DNA of 64,000 bases from Magnetospirillum sulfuroxidans (GCF_018224925.1 NZ_JAGTUF010000015.1:1-64000), one strand, 5' to 3'. Numbered from the stretch's first letter, positions 7,319 through 17,642 are shown. Program-made: numbers and translations. Notes: generated by a model not told the origin, from the sequence alone.

Positions 7319-10300
7319 AGGGCTGGCGCCAAATAGATATATCCAAGTGGCGCACAAACGACTTCGCCTTTTTGCATGGCGAGGCAGTGCTCCCATCTGT
7401 TTTCCCTCATTATTTTGATATTTATTTTGAGGAAGGATCCGCGCCGCAAAAGTGTAGGGGTAGCCCATCCGCCACGGAAAACGAGCGCACCAGAACATTG
7501 GTTTGGGACATGTTTGGCAGCCTGCGCCATCGGCATGGTGCTATGGAATGGGATGGTGTGCCACACGAAAGTCGATGTAAATCCGGCTATTATGACATAC
7601 CGCCACCATTCAGCTTTGACGATAAGGATGCGGCGCACCACAATTTCATGGGCATTTATTACTCCGTTTGTGATCATTGGCGCGCGGCAATGGAGGCGTT
7701 CTCAAAAGCAGTTTCACTCGATCCAGAAAATCATGAGTATTGTTTTAATTATGCGTACGTGAGGTCGCGTGATGAATCCCGGGTGGGAGTGATATCTCAG
7801 TCGCTATATAGCTTTGATTTGGAAACAAAAGCGTTAATGCAGAGGGCGTACCGCTCAGCAAGTGGCCACATCGGTTACAAGATCGGCCTGGCTGTCTGCT
7901 ATTTTAATGTAGATGAATATGATCTATCTGCAGACTTATACCTGGAATCATATCGTGATATATCTTCCAAGTTAAAAATAGTGGGGCAGCATGCGAATGG
8001 TTTGGCTCTGTATAACGCCATAGCATCATATGCCTTAGCTGATAGGTGGTCGACAGTAAGGCATTTATGTCGCGAATTACTTAACTACCTTCAAGTTGAG
8101 CCCAGCGCTCTGAACGATCACCATATAGATGCTACCGTTCACATGCGGGAGCTTGCGCTTCAGCACGAACATGGCAACACAGGGCCGATCAATCTTATAG
8201 CGAGGCTATCCCTTAGCGAAGCACTCGAGAAGTCGCCTTATTTTAGGCGGATTAGACAAGAAATGCGTAATGACCTTGAAGCTTCAAAAGGAAGTGCTCG
8301 AAGCGCAAACTCGATAAATCAGGAACAAATTCGTGAACTAGTTGGTCATATTGAGAGTGTTTTGGAGGTGGCTGGCGATAGGGTGTCCCAACTCGCGAAC
8401 GCCACGGCCGCCGCAGCAGCTGCGATGTTGCCCCCTCCGGCCATTCTTTCAGACTACGCCCAATCCAATGCTGACCTGAAGTCCCATCTGGGGGGCAATC
8501 CCCTTGACGCCACAGCGCACGAGACGCTGTTCCGCCTACGCGACCGATACGGCCGTGCGACCCGCCTTGACAGCGCCCATCATCTGGCGGCGGCCTATTT
8601 CGATGAGGGCTACCGCGTCGACGCGGTCCTATTGTTGGGCGCGACGCCGCCATGCCTATCACAGCTTGATGTCTCGATTTTCTCGGAGGATGAACGAGCC
8701 GTGTTGGGGCGGGGCATATTCTTCGGCTTTTGCTATTCACTGGAACCGAGTGATGGCCCGGCCCTTCTGTGTGAGGCGCTGGGGCATTTTGCCAAATTGA
8801 ATTTTGAAGACGAGCGCTTCACGCCTCTCCTTCCTCTGCTGGTCTTCGCGGCCCGACTGCATCTAGCCGCGTCGGAAATGTTTTCTGACGCTGACGGCGC
8901 CAAGGTGCCGTGGAAGGAGCAGAGTCACTGGCTGTCCAGCATTGGCGTGGCCGAGGACACCTATGACAGCTACTCCCGCTATTACCGCGCCCACCCCCGC
9001 GATCTCCGCGACTTCAACCGGGCCGTGGCGCTGACCGAGAGGGCTGTCACCTTGGCAGAGAAGGCGGGTGATCCGCAATTGCCGGCCTATCGGACCGAAC
9101 TGGCTGGGCTGCTGCTGAAAGCCTTCGCCCGTTCCAGTCACCGCGAGGCGCGAATTCGGGCCTACGGCATCCTGGACGATATGTTGGCCGGTGGTCATCT
9201 GGACGTTCTTGCCGGGCACATGGGCCGGTTGGTCGCCGATGCGGGGCGTCTTCTGGAGGCCCCCAAATATTTGCCCCAGGCCGCTTTGCGAATCGGCCGG
9301 CGGCTTCGCGACGCCACCGACCTCTTCGATCGGCTTGGTGAAATCGCCCGCATCCTGCGGCGCAATCTTCCGATGCGTGAAGACAAGGAACATTGGATCG
9401 GCGCGAGTGAAACGCTCGGGCGGATGGCCGCCCATGCCTGGTACCTGCGCGGCAAACCGGAGCGTGCCGTGGCCTGGCTTGAAGCGGGACAGGCAAGTCT
9501 TCAATCGGACCTGCTGCGCCTATATGAAGTTAATCTGGGTCACCTGCCCGACGCGTGGCAGGCGGTGCAGCTGGACTATGAGACGGCGCGCGACCGCTGG
9601 GTGGAGGCCGGCCGTAATGGCCGAGCCGCCGAAACACAGGCTGCGTGGCGTGCCCTCGAGAAGATCACAGGCGAGCTCGAGGAGCTGGGCTTCGGCCCAC
9701 AGCTTGCACCCGCCGCTGCCGGCGCAGCACGGGCGGCGGCGAGGGCCATGGGCAAGCCCCTAGTTTACCTTTCGGCAACCGATCACGGCGTGCTGGCCTT
9801 CATGGCGACGCCCAAGGGCCGCGTCATCGGCACGAAACTGTCCGTGGATGGTAAATGGCTAAGTCAACGATTGCATCGACACCTGCGCCGTTACGACGAT
9901 TTTCGCACTGCGTTGCAGGCCTGGAAGGCGTTGCGCGAGGCCAAAGGGCTTGATGATCTGGCAAACCAACGCCATCCCGCCATGACATGGATCACGGACG
10001 CAGAGGACGCCGATATCGCCCGTTCTCGGCTGGAGCCTCGTATCACTCATTTCCTCGACGATCTCGAACTTTTGTCGCGGGACTTGGTCGAAGTGATGGC
10101 GCCACTGGTTGATATGGTGAAACGCTACGGCTTTACGTCCGTGGTGGTGGTTCCTTGTGGGGAGTTGGTACTGCTGCCGCTGCAGCTGGCCGCCTATCGA
10201 CCAACGCAACAGCGCCGTCTTCGTCGGCTGGTTACCGCCTTGGGCTTGGCCGATACCGTTAAATGCCACCCCGGAAAAGGCCACTGCGGGCTGGAACCGC

Positions 10301-11142
10301 CGCAAGAGGCGGTGTTGGACAAGATTAGCCTGGTTTTCAGCCCCAACGCCTCGGTGCTGTTGCGCCGGAAGGAGGTTGGGGAACGCCCAAGCATTGGCGC
10401 CTATGGTCTGTGGGACGATGAACTCGATAGCAAAGGCCAGGCGACCTGCGAAATTGTCGCTCGCCACACCCCGCATGCCGCCGAAGAGAATCGCGACTTG
10501 GATCCCGAAGAGGTGCTTGCCCGCCTGCGCTCCGCCCGACACTTCGCCTACCTGGGCCACGGTTCCGCCGTTGCCGGCCCCCGGGCCCTCGACCTGTCCG
10601 GTTTGGCCTGGAAAGTCGGGCGGCACTGGACACGGCTATCGATCCGCTCCTTGCTGGCTGATGAATTCCCCCATCTCGATCACGCCGACCTCACGGCATG
10701 TGACGGAGCGCGAGCGAATCCGGACGTCCCGTCCGAGGTGGTCTTGTTGCCAACGGCGCTTTTGTACGCTGGGGCGCGCACTGTCTCCGCCCATTCCTGG
10801 ACCGTACTCAACAGTCATGCCATTGAGCTGTCCAGGCGTTTCCACCAACGTTGGGCCGCCAACCCCGAAGCCGACCGTGCTGAATTGCAGCGCCAGATAC
10901 AGGTCGAATACCGCGATTCCAACGTTGCGCCCAATCTGACGGGGCGACATGCATTCGACGTGTCAGTCGTCATTACCGAGGAAGAAGCCGAAGCAATAGC
11001 CGAGGCGATGGAAGATCCCTGGCCCGATCCCACCAAGCGACTGCCGTCTGGGCATCCCTATGCCTGGGCCTCGGTGCAATGCTGGGGAATGGCTATGGGG
11101 GGGCTGGGGCATGGAATGCAGGGAGGCGGAGATGTCGGCTGA
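7315..11142 (+). CDS. Giant TPR-CHAT caspase-like protease, copy 1
   Basis: A 1,275-residue protein. Residues to about 340 are encoded by AT-rich DNA and include TPR-like helices near 100-150 (FMGIYYSVCDHWRAAMEAFSKA). From about residue 380, GC-rich sequence encodes further helical repeats. The C-terminal roughly 330 residues are a CHAT peptidase domain, with catalytic H1082 in YLGHGSA and C1129 in LTACDGA. CHAT proteins are relatives of caspases and separase that cleave partners or effectors. From about residue 537 it is clearly paralogous to the next gene. It overlaps the kinase start by 4 bases and the next gene by 11. Confidence 0.85.
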   Translation: MKGWRQIDISKWRTNDFAFLHGEAVLPSVFPHYFDIYFEEGSAPQKCRGSPSATENERTRTLVWDMFGSLRHRHGAMEWDGVPHESRCKSGYYDIPPPFSFDDKDAAHHNFMGIYYSVCDHWRAAMEAFSKAVSLDPENHEYCFNYAYVRSRDESRVGVISQSLYSFDLETKALMQRAYRSASGHIGYKIGLAVCYFNVDEYDLSADLYLESYRDISSKLKIVGQHANGLALYNAIASYALADRWSTVRHLCRELLNYLQVEPSALNDHHIDATVHMRELALQHEHGNTGPINLIARLSLSEALEKSPYFRRIRQEMRNDLEASKGSARSANSINQEQIRELVGHIESVLEVAGDRVSQLANATAAAAAAMLPPPAILSDYAQSNADLKSHLGGNPLDATAHETLFRLRDRYGRATRLDSAHHLAAAYFDEGYRVDAVLLLGATPPCLSQLDVSIFSEDERAVLGRGIFFGFCYSLEPSDGPALLCEALGHFAKLNFEDERFTPLLPLLVFAARLHLAASEMFSDADGAKVPWKEQSHWLSSIGVAEDTYDSYSRYYRAHPRDLRDFNRAVALTERAVTLAEKAGDPQLPAYRTELAGLLLKAFARSSHREARIRAYGILDDMLAGGHLDVLAGHMGRLVADAGRLLEAPKYLPQAALRIGRRLRDATDLFDRLGEIARILRRNLPMREDKEHWIGASETLGRMAAHAWYLRGKPERAVAWLEAGQASLQSDLLRLYEVNLGHLPDAWQAVQLDYETARDRWVEAGRNGRAAETQAAWRALEKITGELEELGFGPQLAPAAAGAARAAARAMGKPLVYLSATDHGVLAFMATPKGRVIGTKLSVDGKWLSQRLHRHLRRYDDFRTALQAWKALREAKGLDDLANQRHPAMTWITDAEDADIARSRLEPRITHFLDDLELLSRDLVEVMAPLVDMVKRYGFTSVVVVPCGELVLLPLQLAAYRPTQQRRLRRLVTALGLADTVKCHPGKGHCGLEPPQEAVLDKISLVFSPNASVLLRRKEVGERPSIGAYGLWDDELDSKGQATCEIVARHTPHAAEENRDLDPEEVLARLRSARHFAYLGHGSAVAGPRALDLSGLAWKVGRHWTRLSIRSLLADEFPHLDHADLTACDGARANPDVPSEVVLLPTALLYAGARTVSAHSWTVLNSHAIELSRRFHQRWAANPEADRAELQRQIQVEYRDSNVAPNLTGRHAFDVSVVITEEEAEAIAEAMEDPWPDPTKRLPSGHPYAWASVQCWGMAMGGLGHGMQGGGDVG

Positions 11143-14100
11143 AAACGAAGCGGAAAAGCTCTATCAGGAAGGGATGCGCTATTTAAAATCCGGAGCGCAG
11201 AAGATCGCGGCGAAGAAATTTCGGCAGTGCTTGGAGCGCAATCCCACGCACCGGGGCGCCGCCGCGGCCCTTCGCAAAGATGATGGTAGCGTGATAATCA
11301 GCACAAAGCCGGCTTCACAATTTTCTGAGTCCAATAAAAAAGAAATAGATCCTGATTTTGAGAACGGAGACTGGATACACCGATTTTTCTCTTTAAGATT
11401 TGTATTTGAAGATAAGCGCTTGGCTAAAATTAACTATCCCCGGGTGCGGCCTGAAGTTGACATGCTGTCATTGGAGGTTGTTTCAAGGAACCTCTCCGAG
11501 GATGACATCTATATGTTTCTATCTTATTTGTCTGCCATGCGACATGGGCGGCTGCATGAAGGAAAGGATGCTCTAGCTGGGCTTCTGCTGAAGCATAAAA
11601 GTAGAGTTGCGAATTTTTCTTATCCTGATAACAGCATAATTGACGGTGTAGATTTTGATCGAGAAGTGAGTTGCGAGTCTCTTCTAAATAGATATTGCGC
11701 TGGCAGCGAGGCTGTTAAAAATATTTTATTTTTATCTTATACTGGGGAATACGATGAGGCTGCTAGGCTGGCGCACTCGTCGGATGACAAGTACACTGAT
11801 CCGCGTATATTTCACTTGCTTGGTTGCCTTCAGCGGGAGTCATTTGATGCGACAATCAATTACATGGATGCGTCGATAATTATAGGCGATACAGTTGATG
11901 GTCTTAGTTACGTGAGTAAGGCGTGCTTACTTCGTGATCATCATAAATATCAAGACGCTGAGAGATTCTTTATCAAGGCATTGAGGCGCTCGAATGGCAT
12001 ATTTACTCTGTTTGAGTATGGCGCCTGCCTCTTGCGGCAGCATAAGTATGAGTTAGCAATTTCATTCATTGAAATGTCAATAAAAAAGGAAATTGAAGGT
12101 AGATTGCTGATGCGCCGCAGCGGAGCCTTTAATGACAGCCAAAGAATGCCTGTTTTGTCGTCGTGGCGTGCGTCTGATGCTAGTTGCAGCACATTTCATC
12201 AAGCGATTGCGTATTGTCTTTCTTCTCTTGGGCGCCACCTTGAAGCGGAGTTGAATCTGATTGCAGCTGGATTTCTTAACCCATTTCATAGCGATGTATC
12301 GGAATATCTATTGTCAAGCCTATACGGTCAGCGTCGATTTGATGCTGCGATCGCCGCTTACCGCACGTGCGGTGATGAGTTTTCCAAAAGTTGCTATGGG
12401 TTGCTGCAGGGCGCGAATGCAGAGCGTGCCCGTAAGAATGATGTGGACGCAAACAAACTGTTTAGTGCGGCGGTGAGTTCAGGAGATTTCAAAAAAACAC
12501 GTGTTGTCCGTGGATTAAGCCTGGTTTCTGGAGTTGGGTCATATGATGCCCATGGGGGGCGTCAAATTAGTTCCGGGATTGGGGCGTCTGGCGCAAGGGC
12601 ACACATTAGAGTGGGGCGGGGAAACGTTTCATTCTACGGAGCTCCATCTGAAGGTATTTTTATTTGTGCCAGCGGGGACTTGAGTGGATTGCAGCCCTCT
12701 GACGCGGATACATTCTTTACGCTAAGTCCTCGCGACAGCTTTTATTTTGTTGCAATTGCGCTGCAATTTTCTGAGGAATATGTCCATACCCGGAAGTACA
12801 CAGGGAATGGGAAGAAGGATGACGTGATATCTGTAAGTTATGGGGACGAAAAGTTATTTTTGCAGGCGGTGGATTATCCGAAAATAGTACAAAAACTTGA
12901 ATCAAAAATATCTATAGCAACATCAAAAGCCATCGGGCTTGCTATTTATTTTCAGAAAATTTGTTGTGATGATTGCTTTTGTATTTATGAGGCAATTGGA
13001 AATATTAGGTTAGTGTGTGGCCTCGATAAGATTGCAGAGCAAGCATATCCTGTATTGAGGGAGTTTGCTCGTGCACATATTCATCTCTACGACCTGTTTT
13101 CCAATCGCGCTGAAATCTGGCCTAGTTTTGAAGATCAAGCTCATTGGCTTGCAATACCGGGTCTGGCCGAGGAGACATACAACGAAATTTCGGCCTACTA
13201 TCGCACTGCTCCTGATGGCATTCGCGACCTTGACAAGGCTTTGGAGATGGCGGAGCTCGCTGCGAAGTCTGCTGAGCTGGCCACCGATCCGGAACTACCC
13301 TTCTATGTGGCTGAATTGGCCAGTACGCTGATGAAGGCGTTTGGCGCTAGTGACGACCCTGTCCTGCGCGACCGCGCCTTCGCCATCCTCGACCGTCTCA
13401 TCGAAGGCGGCCATCTCGACGTAGTCGCCAATCAGATGGCGGTGATGGTTGAAGACGCCGGCAAGCTAGTGGAGCGCAAGCGCTTCGCCGAGGCTACCGC
13501 CCTGTTCGCCAAGCTGGGCGAGGTCGCCCGCATCCTGCGCCGGGCCTTGCCCCGGCGCGAGGACAAGGAGCAGTGGATCGGTGCCACCGAGAAGCTGGCC
13601 CGTCTCGCCGCCCATGCCGAACAGATGCAGGGCCATGCCGACAAGGCGGTGTCGTGGCTGGAGGGGGAGCAGGCGAGTCTACAGGGGGACATCCTGCGCC
13701 TGTTCGAGATCGACCTCGACGCTCATCTGTCAGGGGCGGAGCTCCAAGATCTCCGCAAACGCTACGATGATGCCCGCACCCGCTGGACCTCTACCGTTCA
13801 GGCCAAGAACGGCGATGCCGCTACGGTCAAAGCGGCCTGGGCCGATCTGGAGCGGTCGGTCGCGGAACTCGAAAAGATTCCTGGCCTCGAGCGGCACTTC
13901 TCGCCCCCTGACGCCTCAGCGGCCCGGGCTGCGGCGCAGGCAACCGGCAAGCCGCTGGTCTACCTGTCGGTGACATCTTTCAGCGGCTGGGCCTTCATCG
14001 TCCCACCTGACGGGACTATCACTGCCGAACGACTCGCCGCCCCCGGCTGGGAGATCGAGAACCGCCTCCAGGCCCATCTCAATCTCTACGGGGATTTCTC

Positions 14101-15298
14101 CACTGCCTTGCAGGCATGGGAGACGTTAGAGGCCGCCGACGGCTTCAATGAACTGCGGAGGGCCAACCATGTTGCCCTGGCCTGGATCGGCGAGGCCGAG
14201 AGCGCCGATGTCGCCCGTGCTATCCTCGAGACCAAGATCACCCCTTATCTCGACGACCTGGAGCAACTTTCCGACTGGCTGGCCGGCATGACTGCGCCGT
14301 TGGCCGATGCTGTGTCGAAGGCGGGATTCGCGTCCATGCTGATGGTGCCGTGTGGCCCCTTGGTCCTGCTGCCGCTACAGGTGGCCGGCTACCGTTCCCC
14401 ACTGCAGCGCCGCCTGCGTCGGCTGATGACGGCCCTACGGTTGGGCAAGGCTGTCAACCGTTGGCCATGGCTGGCGGCCCGTTGCGGCTTGACCAAGCCC
14501 ACCGATGCCCTGCTTGACAAACTCAGCATCGCTTTCAGCCCCAACGCCTCGGTGCTGCTGCGCAGGAACCGCACCAAGAGCGCCCCGACCGAAGCCTATG
14601 GCCTGTGGGATAATTCCATCGCGGGGGCGGAGGCGGCAGTTCTGGAGATTTCAGGCCGCCACTCTCCCTTTGTTGCCGAAGCAAACAACCATCAGGTACC
14701 GGAAGAGGTGCTGCGCCGCCTAAGATCGTGTCGCCGATTCGAGTATATTGGCCACGGCACCGCAGTTGGTGGCCCGGATGGGCTCGACCGCTCGGGCTTG
14801 GGCTGGGAGGCCTCCCACGTTGGTTGGCGCCGCCTCTCGATCCGGTCTCTGCTGACCCAGCGCCTTCCCGACCTGGAATATGCCGGTCTCACTTGCTGCG
14901 ATGGCGCCCGGGCCAATCACGACTTGCCGGCGGAAGTGGTGATGCTTCCATCCGTATTCCTGCATGCCGGCGTTGAAACCGTTACTGCTCATTCATGGAC
15001 GGTGTTGAGCACCCATGCCATCGAGTTGACGCGGCGGTTCCATCAACGTTGGGCCGCCAACCCCGACGCTGACCGCGCCGAACTGCAGCGGCAGGTCCAG
15101 ATCGACTACCGCAACGCCAACATTCCCGCCATCCCGGAAAATACCGGCACCCATGCCCTTGAGATTGGCGTCGTAACCGAGGAGGAGGCTATGGCCGAAA
15201 TCAGTAAGAAGGGCTCCTGTAAGCACAGGGATCCGACACAACGACTGTCCTCAAGTCACCCCTATTGCTGGGCATCGGTCCAGTGCTGGGGCGGATAG
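11132..15298 (+). CDS. Giant TPR-CHAT caspase-like protease, copy 2
   Basis: A 1,388-residue protein. I chose ATG 11,132 because GGAGGCGGAG lies directly before it and the product then opens with a TPR (LYQEGMRYLKSGAQKIAAKKF). Residues about 50-660 come from strongly AT-rich DNA and look helical and repeat-like. From about residue 670, GC-rich sequence encodes helical repeats and a CHAT domain with H1208 in YIGHGTA and C1256 in LTCCDGA. The C-terminal half matches copy 1 almost block for block, while the N-terminal halves differ. It is the last gene of the operon. Two proteases probably act as a pair or recognise different triggers (inference). Confidence 0.85.
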   Translation: MSAENEAEKLYQEGMRYLKSGAQKIAAKKFRQCLERNPTHRGAAAALRKDDGSVIISTKPASQFSESNKKEIDPDFENGDWIHRFFSLRFVFEDKRLAKINYPRVRPEVDMLSLEVVSRNLSEDDIYMFLSYLSAMRHGRLHEGKDALAGLLLKHKSRVANFSYPDNSIIDGVDFDREVSCESLLNRYCAGSEAVKNILFLSYTGEYDEAARLAHSSDDKYTDPRIFHLLGCLQRESFDATINYMDASIIIGDTVDGLSYVSKACLLRDHHKYQDAERFFIKALRRSNGIFTLFEYGACLLRQHKYELAISFIEMSIKKEIEGRLLMRRSGAFNDSQRMPVLSSWRASDASCSTFHQAIAYCLSSLGRHLEAELNLIAAGFLNPFHSDVSEYLLSSLYGQRRFDAAIAAYRTCGDEFSKSCYGLLQGANAERARKNDVDANKLFSAAVSSGDFKKTRVVRGLSLVSGVGSYDAHGGRQISSGIGASGARAHIRVGRGNVSFYGAPSEGIFICASGDLSGLQPSDADTFFTLSPRDSFYFVAIALQFSEEYVHTRKYTGNGKKDDVISVSYGDEKLFLQAVDYPKIVQKLESKISIATSKAIGLAIYFQKICCDDCFCIYEAIGNIRLVCGLDKIAEQAYPVLREFARAHIHLYDLFSNRAEIWPSFEDQAHWLAIPGLAEETYNEISAYYRTAPDGIRDLDKALEMAELAAKSAELATDPELPFYVAELASTLMKAFGASDDPVLRDRAFAILDRLIEGGHLDVVANQMAVMVEDAGKLVERKRFAEATALFAKLGEVARILRRALPRREDKEQWIGATEKLARLAAHAEQMQGHADKAVSWLEGEQASLQGDILRLFEIDLDAHLSGAELQDLRKRYDDARTRWTSTVQAKNGDAATVKAAWADLERSVAELEKIPGLERHFSPPDASAARAAAQATGKPLVYLSVTSFSGWAFIVPPDGTITAERLAAPGWEIENRLQAHLNLYGDFSTALQAWETLEAADGFNELRRANHVALAWIGEAESADVARAILETKITPYLDDLEQLSDWLAGMTAPLADAVSKAGFASMLMVPCGPLVLLPLQVAGYRSPLQRRLRRLMTALRLGKAVNRWPWLAARCGLTKPTDALLDKLSIAFSPNASVLLRRNRTKSAPTEAYGLWDNSIAGAEAAVLEISGRHSPFVAEANNHQVPEEVLRRLRSCRRFEYIGHGTAVGGPDGLDRSGLGWEASHVGWRRLSIRSLLTQRLPDLEYAGLTCCDGARANHDLPAEVVMLPSVFLHAGVETVTAHSWTVLSTHAIELTRRFHQRWAANPDADRAELQRQVQIDYRNANIPAIPENTGTHALEIGVVTEEEAMAEISKKGSCKHRDPTQRLSSSHPYCWASVQCWGG

Positions 15299-15326
15299 GA
15301 CGTTGGGAAATGGCACAGCTCCAGTT

Positions 15327-15881
15327 TCAACCGATGAGTTCGGCGGTAATGAAATCGGCTCCTTCGTTGGTCACGCAGGCATACCCAAGACCGAGAAGCT
15401 GTTGCGGAAACTGATTGACGAGGGCTTGGTCGTGGCCGTGCTTGCTGGCCGAAAGCAAATAATCAAAAAAATTCGTTCGGTGAGGAGTTTCTTCCGCAGT
15501 CGGTTCGCCATCGGACCAAATCCAGAGGGTCTTGCCAGTAATCCAATCGCTTCTATGGGTGTTGATCAGTGATTTTACCCGAACAAGGTCAATGCCTTGC
15601 CTCAGGGCATAGTCACGGCGCCACCTATCGAGTGCTGCAGGGAATGTAGGGTGTTCGGCAAGAAGCTGAAGAAACTCCTTTGTCTCACTGATAGTTGCGT
15701 CTTTCATGAAATTCCCATTGTTGATTATCTCAAAGATAATGTCTTCACCTTCCATTGCTAGTATTTCTTCATACTTCATGTTGTCCCCCGCTTCTGAATT
15801 TTTATAGAAAATTGCACTTCCCGCACCGGACGCTGTAATGGATTTGGAATTTTCACTCACTCGCTTTGCCGGATGCTTCAT
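15327..15881 (-). CDS. Hypothetical cytosolic protein, last gene of the envelope operon
   Basis: A 184-residue protein with no signal peptide or membrane segment and no recognised domain. It is mostly alpha-helical in appearance, with an acidic middle (EEILAMEGEDIIFEI). The start at 15,881 overlaps the upstream stop codon (ATGA), which favours it over an internal ATG at residue 35. DNA in the 5' half is more AT-rich than its neighbours. It ends 29 bases from the convergent CHAT gene. Confidence 0.6.
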   Translation of the reverse strand: MKHPAKRVSENSKSITASGAGSAIFYKNSEAGDNMKYEEILAMEGEDIIFEIINNGNFMKDATISETKEFLQLLAEHPTFPAALDRWRRDYALRQGIDLVRVKSLINTHRSDWITGKTLWIWSDGEPTAEETPHRTNFFDYLLSASKHGHDQALVNQFPQQLLGLGYACVTNEGADFITAELIG

Positions 15882-16876
15882 TCAAGTTCCATTACCCCAT
15901 CAAGCTGAATTGGGTGCCCACCTTTCCGGTCGACAGCATCGATCAGCTCGATTGCATATCCGTGACCCTGGCTGAGATAACGACCACGGACCTCGGCAAA
16001 GTCATCGAGAGTAGCCCCCTTGCTCTCTATCGCATTTTGTACAAAGCTCCAAAGAACCTTGTCGAACCAAACGGATGGAACAAGAACCACCTGATCACGG
16101 CGCAGTCCAGGGTCGAGCTGGGTGTTGGAAAGAGCCGCCGCAATTAATTTGCCATCGACGGCATGGGGGCGCTCGATGGCCATGAGGTTGCGCGTGCCGG
16201 TGAAAACCGTCACCTTTCGGGCCACCAGGTCGACCGGTGGCCCCAATCTGTCATTGGTGCGGGTGAAGAACCAGCCGCCCTGGCGAACCATGAGAGCAAC
16301 ATAGTTTTCGAGACCGAGCGTCTCCTCCCAGTTGAAGTGCAGGACAGGAACCGTTCCCTTGCGGCTCACGGAGGGCGCAGCCGACATAGCCGCGACCTGC
16401 TGATCCCCCGGCGCCGCCGGTGGTGCAGGGGCCATGTCCACCGGCTGGGCCGCAGGCGCTGAAAGTTGCGGCAACGGCTGCGCCTGTTCCACGGGTTTCG
16501 CGGTTGGTACGGATGCCATTGTGCGTTTCGGCTTCGGCCGAAGGGAGGGCTGTTCCGACTTCTTCGGTGCCGGCGAGCTGCCTTCACGCTCGGAAAAAGC
16601 AATCGGCATCGACCCGACCTCGAACACCTGGACGTTGAACGCTACCGGCGTAACCCTCTGCGGCTGGGGGAGGACAACCGATACAGCCGCATCAGGAGAG
16701 GGCGGATGGTCCCCTGACGCGGCAGCGCCGGTCGATTGCGACTGCTCGAACAGCATTTCCCGGTCCTCGGAGGGGGGGCGTGCCTTCCAGAGCATCAGCA
16801 GGCCGACGATCAGCGCCAGGCCGACGACGGTCATGGTCTTTGGACGGCGTACAATTGCCTGTTCAACGGCGTGCAT
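15878..16876 (-). CDS. Inner-membrane-anchored Pro-rich protein with C-terminal globular domain
   Basis: A 332-residue protein. A basic N terminus and one membrane segment at about 15-31 are followed by a Pro/Ala-rich linker to about 170, then a folded domain of about 160 residues (LHFNWEETLG through ELIDAVDRKGG). The topology is like TonB or TolA: anchored inside, with a flexible periplasmic reach. GAGGGAAAG precedes the ATG. It overlaps the downstream gene by 4 bases. No family was recognised. A periplasmic partner of the TolQ/TolR-like pair is inference from position. Confidence 0.6.
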   Translation of the reverse strand: MHAVEQAIVRRPKTMTVVGLALIVGLLMLWKARPPSEDREMLFEQSQSTGAAASGDHPPSPDAAVSVVLPQPQRVTPVAFNVQVFEVGSMPIAFSEREGSSPAPKKSEQPSLRPKPKRTMASVPTAKPVEQAQPLPQLSAPAAQPVDMAPAPPAAPGDQQVAAMSAAPSVSRKGTVPVLHFNWEETLGLENYVALMVRQGGWFFTRTNDRLGPPVDLVARKVTVFTGTRNLMAIERPHAVDGKLIAAALSNTQLDPGLRRDQVVLVPSVWFDKVLWSFVQNAIESKGATLDDFAEVRGRYLSQGHGYAIELIDAVDRKGGHPIQLDGVMELE

Positions 16877-16883
16877 CTTTCCC

Positions 16884-17642
16884 TCACTGGCGATTGGGAA
16901 TCGTATTCAGCGATTGAAGCGCCCGATCCTGCGACGACACGATTTTCTGCAAAGGGGTCAGCTCCGGGCGCAGCGTCACGCTTGGTTTTGAGTTGTGCGA
17001 AATGTCGCTGGCTTGGCGTCCAGGATCTATCATCGGTGGCTCGCTTCGCACCACCGCAGTAACAGGATGGACCTGACCAGTTTCGGCCTTGGCGGGCAGG
17101 ACAGCCGGCATCGCCGTAACATTGGATGGTGTGCCGGAATGATGCTCGGCGGCGGGCTCGGTGCGGCTGTTCTGTGCCGGTTGTGTGGGCGGTTCGCTAG
17201 CTGAAGCAGTGTGTTTCGACCGCTCGGAAGGCAAGGCTGTCGGGCGAGCCGGCGCCGTGATCGCCGCTTTCGCAACCGACCGCTCGCGTGTGGCTTTGGT
17301 TTCCCGGGGCTTCTCTTCACCAGATTTCGGCTGCGATTGCGTCCCCATCTCGGGAACAGAAGGATGCTGGGGAGAAGCTACAGCGTCTGGATGGGGGGCG
17401 ACAGCCGCGACGGTCTCTTGCCGGTCGGCTGGAGCAGGCTGGGGAGCTGTGGCGGACTGTTGTCGCGCATCCGCTTGCTCGCCCACGGCCGCCACGGCAT
17501 TGTCGGTGTCTGTCCTTGCCGCGAGATAGCCGGCCGTCCCGATGGTGGCCAGGGCGGCAAGAACGAGCGCCTGTCGATGGGCCATGCGTCGCAAGGCGCG
17601 GATATTGCTTTTCAGATCGTCGTTGTCGCTTTTGGTGTTCAT
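16884..17642 (-). CDS. Single-pass membrane protein with long Ala/Pro/Ser-rich periplasmic region
   Basis: A 252-residue protein with a cytosolic N terminus of about 24 residues, a membrane segment at about 25-43, then some 170 low-complexity residues rich in Ala, Pro, Ser and Thr. A short conserved-looking tail (LRPELTPLQKIVSSQDRAL) ends it. GGGAG lies before the ATG, and the start overlaps the upstream stop by 4 bases. Architecture resembles TonB/TolA-type linkers but no catalytic or binding motif is visible. Confidence 0.6.
   Translation of the reverse strand: MNTKSDNDDLKSNIRALRRMAHRQALVLAALATIGTAGYLAARTDTDNAVAAVGEQADARQQSATAPQPAPADRQETVAAVAPHPDAVASPQHPSVPEMGTQSQPKSGEEKPRETKATRERSVAKAAITAPARPTALPSERSKHTASASEPPTQPAQNSRTEPAAEHHSGTPSNVTAMPAVLPAKAETGQVHPVTAVVRSEPPMIDPGRQASDISHNSKPSVTLRPELTPLQKIVSSQDRALQSLNTIPNRQ

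Noticed and set aside
3980-15298. Classical tellurite-resistance ter operon
   Set aside because: No TerC, TerD or TerB genes are present; only the vWA-phosphatase-kinase triad is shared.
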